A DNA stretch of 14,295 nt, from positions 1 to 14,295 of the forward strand of contig JASLXP010000669.1 in assembly GCA_030740295.1 (NCBI GenBank), in the 5' to 3' direction. The stretch is from Planctomycetota bacterium. Its GTDB lineage: Bacteria; Planctomycetota; PUPC01; JACPCR01. Positions 1-6,128 of this stretch are shown here, piece by piece. Within the stretch, counting starts at the first letter, position 1. Each line of letters begins with the position of its first letter. The notes below the pieces were generated by a model, which was given only the letters and a program-made list of their open reading frames with translations, had not been told where the DNA came from and ran no database searches. Made by a program: the position numbers and the translations under genes.

Positions 1-2
1 GG

Positions 3-290
3 AACGGTGAGATGTGGGTGATTGCCGTTCTGGAAGAACACGAAGGCAAAGGAATCGGCAAGAGACTCTTGAGCCTCGTGGAGGACTGGTTGGCCACCGA
101 AGGATGGAGCGAGGCGTGGCTCACCACGGACATGGACGAAACTGCTCGCGCCGTCGGTTTTTATCGGCATCTCGGCTGGGAAGATTGGAAGTTTCAGGAT
201 GGTGATCGATTTATGAAAAGGTCTTCGAGTGACACTGGGGTCACCCATTTGCCACACCATTTGCCACAGGAAATCAGAAACCCCTCATGA
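3..290 (+). CDS. GNAT-family N-acetyltransferase, 3' part only
   Basis: This is the C-terminal part of a GNAT acetyltransferase, which moves an acetyl group from acetyl-CoA to an amine. The frame is open from the window edge, so the true start lies outside. The visible part has the acetyl-CoA pyrophosphate-binding loop (EGKGIGKRLL, a version of Q/R-x-x-G-x-G/A) and, about 35 residues on, the motif-B segment ARAVGFYRHLGWE. The family normally ends soon after the RFMK stretch. Here about 23 further residues follow (SSSDTGVTHLPHHLPQ...), encoded partly by a perfect 12-bp tandem duplication, so the end looks like read-through into non-family sequence. The stop codon overlaps the start of the sulfatase-flavoprotein gene (ATGA), which suggests translational coupling. 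The substrate cannot be told. Confidence 0.85.
   Translation, partial: NGEMWVIAVLEEHEGKGIGKRLLSLVEDWLATEGWSEAWLTTDMDETARAVGFYRHLGWEDWKFQDGDRFMKRSSSDTGVTHLPHHLPQEIRNPS
245..268 (+). repeat. Perfect 12-bp tandem duplication (CCATTTGCCACA x2)
   Basis: CCATTTGCCACA occurs twice in a row, at 245-256 and 257-268, inside the 3' end of the GNAT frame. Being a multiple of three, it keeps the frame and encodes HLPH-HLPQ. It lies in the non-family tail of the acetyltransferase, 18 bp before the next start codon. A related CCATTTGCCCCC stretch lies at about 3781-3792, just past the other end of the following gene. Confidence 0.8.
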
Positions 291-3200
291 ATCGATTCAG
301 CCCGCATCTCGTCTGCGTCCTGCTTGTCTCCTTCTTGAGTGTCACATCGGCCGAAAAACCCAACATCCTGCTCATCTTTGCGGATGACATTGGATACGAA
401 GCCCTGAACTGCTACGGCGGGTTGGACTTCAAGACGCCACATCTCAACGCTATGGCAGAAAGCGGAGTGCGGTTCAGTCGCGCTTATACGAGCCCCGTCT
501 GCACGCCGTCACGCGTAAGCCTGCACACGGGCCTTTATGTCCCCCGGCATGGCCATACCGGGGTCTTGCCTGTGCACCGGGGCACAACAAAGAAAGTCGA
601 CTTTCAGAAAATGCCCACCTTTGCACAGCTCATGCGGGCGAACGGTTACGCGACGAGCGTTACCGGCAAGTGGCAACTGGCCACGCTTGAGGCCTGGCCT
701 GAACACATTCGCAGGGCAGGCTTTGATTCTTGGTGCATCTGGCAGATTTGGCGACAGGGCAAAAAGACACTCCGCCATTGGAATCCGACCTTCAACCAGG
801 ACGGCAAGGTGCGCGAAGACATCGCCGATCGCTTCGGGCCTGATGTGCTCGCCGATTACGTGATCGAACAGATGGCCGAGGCAAGAGAGGCCGGCAAGCC
901 GTTTCTTATCGTTCACAACGAGCTGCTGCCTCACGACCCGATCATTCAGACCCCGAACGAAAAAACGTCCGGACGCAAGGCTTCACTTGGTGGCATGATC
1001 CGCTACATGGACCAACTCGTCGGCCGCGTGCTCGAAGCCATCGAATCACTCGGCATCCGTGACAACACCTACGTCCTCTTTATGGGAGACAATGGCACAC
1101 ACGAAGAGGACTTCGTTAATTCCAGGGCGGGCAAGCCCAATGAAAAGAAGCACACCCGTCACACCCGCGCCGGAAATGTGAACGGAGGGAAGAGCAAGCT
1201 TGGCGACGCGGGCACTCATGTTCCGCTGATTGTCTGGGGGCCGGGTTCCGTGCCGCAGGGCAAGGTCTGCGACGATCTCATTGACGTCGTCGATCTGTTC
1301 CCCACTTTCTGTCAACTGTCCGGCACGGAGATCCCGGATTCCCTCGCCATTGATGGTCGCAGCATCGTGTCGCAGATTCACGGTCGAACCGGAATCCACC
1401 GCCCCTGGGTTCACCATGCGTTCGGAAAGAATGGTGAGAATCTGTTCGACGGCTCGTGGCGACTGTTCAGGAAGAACGGGCAAATGCGGGACGCGCGCGC
1501 GCTGCCGGCAGAACCGCTTGCCGCAGAGGATGACCCGGAAACTGCAGCCGCCAGAAGGAAACTCAGTAATATCTTCAGGAAGATTGAAAGAGATGGCGCA
1601 AGGCCACCTGAGCCCTTCGGAGCGATTGCCGAAAAACCCAGGACAAAGCAGCCCGCAGACTCCGCCGCTGATCCCAACAGGGCCGACGTGATCGTATACG
1701 GGGACGCTTCCGGAGGCGTTGCGGCTGCCGTGCAGGCGGCCCGCATGGGCAAGGATGTGATCCTCATTTCTCAATACGGCCACCTCGGAGGGCTCACCAG
1801 CAGTGGGCTCGGCTGGACGGATATCGGCCACACTTCGATTCTCGGCGGCATATCACGGGAGTTCTATCACCGCGTCTACATGCACTATCTTCTTCCTTCG
1901 GCGTGGAAGTATCAGGATCGAGCCAGCTATGGAAACAAAGGGCAGGGAGCGCCAGCCTTTGATGCCAGGACAAAGCTCGCGTCCGTTTTCGAGCCCAGGA
2001 TCGCCGAGAAGATTCTTGATAATCTGATCACTGAAGCCGGTGTCCGCATGGTGAAGGGCTGTCTCGACCTGAAGAAGGGCATAACGAAAAAGAAACGCCG
2101 AATCACCGCAATCCATCTGGAAGGCGGCACGACGTTCGAGGCGGTAATGTTCATCGACGCCTCCTATGAAGGCGACCTTCTTGCGGCTGCTGGCGTCTCC
2201 TTTCGCATGGGCCGCGAGGCAAATTCGGAGTTCGACGAAACAGGCAACGGCATCACCGGCCCCCGGCGCGGGAACCAGCTCCCCAATGGCATCGATCCCT
2301 ACATCCGGAAAGGCGATCCCACGAGCGGTCTCTTACCCGGCGTGAATCCCGATATGGGCGGCAAGGTGGATGAGGCCGACTATCGCCTTCAGGCCTACTG
2401 CTATCGCATGGTCTTGACCGATGTCGAGAACAATCGAGTGCCGATTGAGAAGCCTGCGAACTACAACGAAGCCGATTACGAAATCTTCTTCCGCGCCATC
2501 GAGGCGGGCCAGAAGGGCAGATTCTTCAAGACGTCTCCGGTGCCCAATCGCAAGACCGATTCCAACAACGCCAGCGGCATCTCGTGCGACTACATTGGCA
2601 TGAACTATGGAAAGGACTGGAACTGGGCGACGCTCAATCACAAGGAGCGCGAAGCCCTCGCCGCCAGACATCGTGATTGGCAGCTCGGTCTCGTCTGGAC
2701 GCTGCAGCATCACCCGCGCGTGCCTGAAACAATTCGGAAGAGCGTTTCAAAGTGGGGCCTGCCCGGAGACGAGTTCCCAGACAACGGCCACTGGCCCTAC
2801 AACCTCTACGTTCGTGAAGCCCGACGCATGATCTCAGACTTCGTCATGACAGAAGCGCATTGCCGCAATCAGAAACCGGTTGAGGATTCCGTGGGCATGG
2901 GTGCTTACACGCTGGATTCCCATAACGTGCAGCGCTTCGTCCACAACGGCATGGTCAAGAACGAAGGCGACATTCAATCAAGCATCCGCGCCACCGGACC
3001 CTATACAATCTCCTATCGGTCGCTCATCCCTCGAGCCAGTGAATGTGAAAACCTGTTTGTGCCATGGGCATTGTCGTCGACGCATATCGCCTTTGGATCG
3101 ATCCGCATGGAGCCCGTGTTCATGATCCTCGGCCAGAGCGCCGGCACCGCCGCCTGCATCGCCATTGATGATGGTATCTCCGTCCAGAAGGTTGATTACC

Positions 3201-3706
3201 AGAAACTCCGCAAGCGCCTCGAGGCCGACGGGCAGGTGCTGAATCACCGGGTAAGCCGCAAAGCGGCACCGAAGGCAATGGGAAGAGATCCAAAGAAGCT
3301 TTCCGGAATCGTGATCGATGACGAAGACGCAAAGCGAGCGGGAAAATGGCTCCTCAGCAATATCAAAGGCGAATCCCTCGGCCCGTCTTACCACCACGAC
3401 GGCGCGGCAAAAGACGGCAAGTGCACGGCAACTTTCACCGCCAGTCTCCCTCAGCCCGGAACCTATGAAGTCCGAATCTCCTACACGATGTTCACCAACC
3501 GCGCGACAAACGTCCCGGTCACCATCACCCATAAGGACGGAACGAAGACCGTGACCATCAATCAGAGAAAGCGGCCGCCCATCGAAGGTCTTTTCATCTC
3601 CCTCGGAAAGTTCGGGTTCGTCAAAGAAGGGATCGTCACGATCAGAAATGAAGGCACGAACGGTCACGTCATCATTGACGGCGCCCAATGGATTCCAGTG
3701 AGGTAG
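287..3706 (+). CDS. Exported sulfatase / FAD-dependent oxidoreductase / golvesin-like domain fusion
   Basis: This 1139-residue protein joins three modules. Residues 1-22 are a signal peptide, probably cut after TSA. Residues 24 to about 435 are a complete S1 sulfatase: metal ligands D33-D34, formylglycine site C72-T-P-S-R76, K128 in GKWQ, H210 and H216, D268-N269 and a GKSK lysine. Q130 stands where arylsulfatase A has histidine, a change I recall from other sulfatases of this type. A polar linker follows. Residues 466 to about 960 match the FAD_oxidored family: the dinucleotide loop YGDASGGVAAA, then HLGGLTSSGLG, and near the end FGSIRMEPVFMILGQSAG. Residues 1007-1138 match golvesin/xanthan-lyase-type C-terminal domains (VIDDEDA, YHHDG, GTYEVRISY, GHVIIDGAQW). 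No ATG, GTG or TTG falls in frame between residues 401 and 467, so the flavoprotein part has no separate start there. The start overlaps the GNAT stop; AGGAAA at 268-273 is a distant, weak ribosome-binding site. The likely role is attack on a sulfated glycan; the substrate is unknown. Confidence 0.88.
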   Translation: MNRFSPHLVCVLLVSFLSVTSAEKPNILLIFADDIGYEALNCYGGLDFKTPHLNAMAESGVRFSRAYTSPVCTPSRVSLHTGLYVPRHGHTGVLPVHRGTTKKVDFQKMPTFAQLMRANGYATSVTGKWQLATLEAWPEHIRRAGFDSWCIWQIWRQGKKTLRHWNPTFNQDGKVREDIADRFGPDVLADYVIEQMAEAREAGKPFLIVHNELLPHDPIIQTPNEKTSGRKASLGGMIRYMDQLVGRVLEAIESLGIRDNTYVLFMGDNGTHEEDFVNSRAGKPNEKKHTRHTRAGNVNGGKSKLGDAGTHVPLIVWGPGSVPQGKVCDDLIDVVDLFPTFCQLSGTEIPDSLAIDGRSIVSQIHGRTGIHRPWVHHAFGKNGENLFDGSWRLFRKNGQMRDARALPAEPLAAEDDPETAAARRKLSNIFRKIERDGARPPEPFGAIAEKPRTKQPADSAADPNRADVIVYGDASGGVAAAVQAARMGKDVILISQYGHLGGLTSSGLGWTDIGHTSILGGISREFYHRVYMHYLLPSAWKYQDRASYGNKGQGAPAFDARTKLASVFEPRIAEKILDNLITEAGVRMVKGCLDLKKGITKKKRRITAIHLEGGTTFEAVMFIDASYEGDLLAAAGVSFRMGREANSEFDETGNGITGPRRGNQLPNGIDPYIRKGDPTSGLLPGVNPDMGGKVDEADYRLQAYCYRMVLTDVENNRVPIEKPANYNEADYEIFFRAIEAGQKGRFFKTSPVPNRKTDSNNASGISCDYIGMNYGKDWNWATLNHKEREALAARHRDWQLGLVWTLQHHPRVPETIRKSVSKWGLPGDEFPDNGHWPYNLYVREARRMISDFVMTEAHCRNQKPVEDSVGMGAYTLDSHNVQRFVHNGMVKNEGDIQSSIRATGPYTISYRSLIPRASECENLFVPWALSSTHIAFGSIRMEPVFMILGQSAGTAACIAIDDGISVQKVDYQKLRKRLEADGQVLNHRVSRKAAPKAMGRDPKKLSGIVIDDEDAKRAGKWLLSNIKGESLGPSYHHDGAAKDGKCTATFTASLPQPGTYEVRISYTMFTNRATNVPVTITHKDGTKTVTINQRKRPPIEGLFISLGKFGFVKEGIVTIRNEGTNGHVIIDGAQWIPVR

Positions 3707-3774
3707 TGCGTCCCATTTAGTCGTTTCCTAATTTCATGATTAAAGTGATAAATAGAAAAATAAATCTGCCCCCC
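3707..3774 (-). repeat. A/T-rich element-end-like sequence (left member of an inverted pair)
   Basis: Read on the minus strand from 3774, this begins GGGGGGCAGATTTATTTTTC and runs on as an A/T-rich tract to the stop codon of the sulfatase-flavoprotein gene. Its first ~28 bases match the plus-strand sequence starting at 5805, with a few mismatches and a 3-base gap. The two copies face away from the heparinase-like gene between them. The copy at 5805 precedes a RAYT fragment, so both may be ends of RAYT-associated elements. The similarity is visible; the mobile-element reading and the exact boundary at 3707 are inferred. Confidence 0.5.
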
Positions 3775-3796
3775 TTTGCGCCATTTGCCCCCTTAA

Positions 3797-5782
3797 TCAT
3801 TCGCCCACCGAAAATCTCACCTCTACTCGTTCGTCGCCTGCCCGCGGACCATTGCGGTCACTCAGGTCGAACTTGATGTGCTCAGACTCCCCATTGATTG
3901 AGACTCTGGCCCGCGCGACGTCACCCTCCATCGTGGCTTCGAACGCCGATGAGTTGATACCCTCTGCCATGGGCAGCAGCAGGACGGCGAAACGCGCTGT
4001 GGTTCCTTGCTGGGAAATGCGCGCGCGGGGAAGCGGTCCGAATGAATCCTGGCTGAGACCGAACTCGCCAGTCCGGGCCACGGTGACTTTCATGGTGTTG
4101 TTCAGTCCATGGATGAGTAATCCGCCATCATTTTGGGCAAGCTCGATGCGGTTCTCACCTGCGGTAACGAGGAGCCATTCGAAAACATGCTCTACCCCAT
4201 CCCCAACGGCCAAGTCATCCACGACCACCAGGTAGGGGAACTGGCCGCGACGAAAAAAGAGGTGCCGATCTACGCGTTGGATTGAGCCGTCAATACCGTA
4301 TGCGCGGCGTGCGTCGCCCAAAGCATATGTCCACTCAACTCCATTCCAGAAGTCCACGATGTGACCGCGAGGCCAACGTTCCTGGTCGAAACCGAATTGG
4401 CCCTGACCGTCAATCAAGATACCGCAGTGCCCCTCCGTCGCCCTTGTCTGCACGCCATCCATAGGATAGTCGTTGTCTCCGTAGCCGCCGTCCCACGCAA
4501 ATCGTTCGCCCAGCGCACAGAGCGTGAAAGTGTTCTGATCCTCCTGGCGATGACAGGCCCACTGCTGCCGACCGCTGAAGAAAGTAACAAGCGCGTCGTC
4601 CTTACCCCAGCCGCTCAACGTGGAAATCACCCCGCGGTCCTGGAAATGTTTTGCCAGCGGATATCCCGCCATGGCCGGGTGCATGGGCTTCACTGCCGGA
4701 TCGTAGAAATAGTATTCGTTATGGCTGATGTACTTCCACGGCTGCCAATCTCGTACGTAATCCCCCTGAGAGTTCTTGACCTCCTCCCACATCCATCGTG
4801 CGACGGGGTCGCCAGTTACCGCGCAAACTTCGAGAGCAGTCAGCCCTGGCAGTCGCACGAACGAATCGCCGACGGGCACAAAACCATCATGCGTGGGCAG
4901 CAGGTTGTAGAGATAGAAATCGGCCTTCGAAGGAATGCTCCAGTGCTGGGAAAAATCGCGCAAACCTCGCCTCGCGAGGGCGCGACCACTTGGGATGAGC
5001 CAGGCGGCACTGGTCCCATACATGACCCCCTCGAACGCAGCGCCGTTCATGCCAAAACCGAAATAGGCATAGGCTTCCTCCGCACTCAGCATTCTGTAGA
5101 GCATGGTGGTTACGAGATCCTGGTCTGCCTCACCATGTACGGCCAGTGCGAGCATGCCATTGCCTATGGCACAGCGAGAGCCGCGATTGTTGTGATTGTG
5201 TCGAGTAATCTGCGGAGACATTTCAATGGCGATTTGCAGACATTCCTCCGCGTGAGCGACAAACTCCTCACGTTCTTCCTGCGTCAGCACGTCACAACAG
5301 AAATCGTAGAAAACGCTCTGGCTGTAAGAGTATTTCCCGAAGTCATGGCCCGGATTGCGACGCCAGCCGGGGTATTCGTCACTCTGTGCCCCGCCGGTAT
5401 CACCAGTTCTGCCTGACCCACCGTCGCCCAGACGATGCCGGATGATTGTGAACACGACATCACGTGCGAACTCAGCATATCGCCGCTCCCCGGTAAGCGC
5501 GTAAACGAACGACAGCGATTCGATGGCTATGGGCAGCTTGAAGATCCCTTCGCGGGAATGCCACAACGTCTTCTCGCGCGCTTCGTAGTCGAGATATGAG
5601 TAAGCAGAGGGGGCCATATACTGCTCCACGTCTGCAATCATGCATTCGTACAGCTCTCTGCCTATCGGATCGTTTCGCTTAGCCCGCATGGTTTCGAGCT
5701 CGTCCGCATCCACGATGAGGCTGGGATGCGGCAGAACAAGTAGTTCTTTCAAGGGTGCTTCAGGTTGGATTGCACTTGGCAT
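3797..5782 (-). CDS. Heparinase II/III-like polysaccharide lyase
   Basis: This 661-residue protein has the layout of heparinase II/III-like lyases, which break uronic-acid linkages in acidic polysaccharides by beta-elimination. The N-terminal alpha/alpha-barrel starts at the usual HPSLIVDADELETMRAK stretch (19-35). The helical core has RHNHNNRG (194-201), which supplies the conserved His/Asn region, and EGVMYG with Y255 as a candidate catalytic base. The beta-sandwich part begins at HRQEDQNTFTL (411-421), matching the family H-x-x-x-D-x-N-x-F pattern, followed by GERFAWDGGYG. Unlike its neighbours it has no signal peptide: the protein begins MPSAIQPEAPLKELL. An in-frame TGA lies about nine codons upstream, so no longer start is possible. 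There is no good Shine-Dalgarno sequence. An element-like sequence begins about 22 bp before the start, so a signal peptide and native promoter may have been lost. Alternatively it is a cytoplasmic oligosaccharide lyase. The substrate is unproven. Confidence 0.85.
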   Translation of the reverse strand: MPSAIQPEAPLKELLVLPHPSLIVDADELETMRAKRNDPIGRELYECMIADVEQYMAPSAYSYLDYEAREKTLWHSREGIFKLPIAIESLSFVYALTGERRYAEFARDVVFTIIRHRLGDGGSGRTGDTGGAQSDEYPGWRRNPGHDFGKYSYSQSVFYDFCCDVLTQEEREEFVAHAEECLQIAIEMSPQITRHNHNNRGSRCAIGNGMLALAVHGEADQDLVTTMLYRMLSAEEAYAYFGFGMNGAAFEGVMYGTSAAWLIPSGRALARRGLRDFSQHWSIPSKADFYLYNLLPTHDGFVPVGDSFVRLPGLTALEVCAVTGDPVARWMWEEVKNSQGDYVRDWQPWKYISHNEYYFYDPAVKPMHPAMAGYPLAKHFQDRGVISTLSGWGKDDALVTFFSGRQQWACHRQEDQNTFTLCALGERFAWDGGYGDNDYPMDGVQTRATEGHCGILIDGQGQFGFDQERWPRGHIVDFWNGVEWTYALGDARRAYGIDGSIQRVDRHLFFRRGQFPYLVVVDDLAVGDGVEHVFEWLLVTAGENRIELAQNDGGLLIHGLNNTMKVTVARTGEFGLSQDSFGPLPRARISQQGTTARFAVLLLPMAEGINSSAFEATMEGDVARARVSINGESEHIKFDLSDRNGPRAGDERVEVRFSVGE

Positions 5783-5804
5783 GGTCTGTTCTCTAGGGCA
5801 GCTG

Positions 5805-5838
5805 TGGGGTCAGATCTATTTTTTTTATCATTTAAAAC
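5805..5838 (+). repeat. A/T-rich element-end-like sequence (right member of an inverted pair)
   Basis: TGGGGTCAGATC followed by TATTTTTTTTATCATTT (eight T in a row at 5819-5826). It is the inverted counterpart of the sequence at 3747-3774, sharing GGGG(G/T)CAGAT(T/C)TATTTTT and a downstream ATCA. It stands about 84 bp upstream of the start of a RAYT transposase fragment and probably marks the left end of that element. No stem precedes the T run, so it does not look like an intrinsic terminator. The element assignment is inferred from position and similarity. Confidence 0.55.
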
Positions 5839-5888
5839 TTGGCGAATCCTGTTAAACGGACGGTCTTTCAAGCCTCGGAGCCAACCCA

Positions 5889-6056
5889 ATGGAACGGCCG
5901 CTCAGATCGGATCTTCCTCGATGCTTCTAGCATGTCTTGAGCCGTGGCGGGGAGCGACGGTTCATCTTCAAAGATGATGCGGATCACCGAAAGTTCATCG
6001 AACTGCTTGGGCTGAGGAGTGAGCGGCATGAAGTCGGCATATGGTCGTACGTCCTG
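5889..6056 (+). pseudogene. RAYT / IS200-like (Y1) transposase, N-terminal fragment with an internal stop
   Basis: Translated from the ATG at 5889, the frame gives MERPLRSDLPRCF, a TAG at 5928-5930, then HVLSRGGERRFIFKDDADHR and KFIELLG, ending at a WSYVL stretch. This matches the N-terminus of REP-associated tyrosine transposases, where a tyrosine normally stands at the TAG position (F-Y-H-V-x-S-R-G-N-E-R-R). A Shine-Dalgarno GGAG remains at 5877-5880, eight bases before the ATG. Similarity is lost just after VL, exactly where the metal-binding HUH motif (usually in MPNHYH or a variant) should follow. No catalytic tyrosine is present. The fragment covers about 56 codons of a protein usually well over 120 residues. 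Even with TAG read-through it could not be active, so it is a decayed mobile element. From 6057 to 6128 I recognise nothing. Confidence 0.8.
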
Positions 6057-6128
6057 TCACGGCGACGCGAGGCCGCCGGGGCCTCTGTGTACGGCAGAAC
6101 TTCCGGGACACCGCATCGGATGCCTTGA

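Noticed and set aside
4361..5416. A 351-codon open frame on the plus strand inside the lyase gene
   Set aside because: It is antisense to the clearly conserved heparinase II/III-like frame and shows no recognisable domain.
5819..5830. Intrinsic terminator based on the eight-T run
   Set aside because: No G/C-rich stem precedes the T run on the plus strand, and no plus-strand gene ends just upstream.
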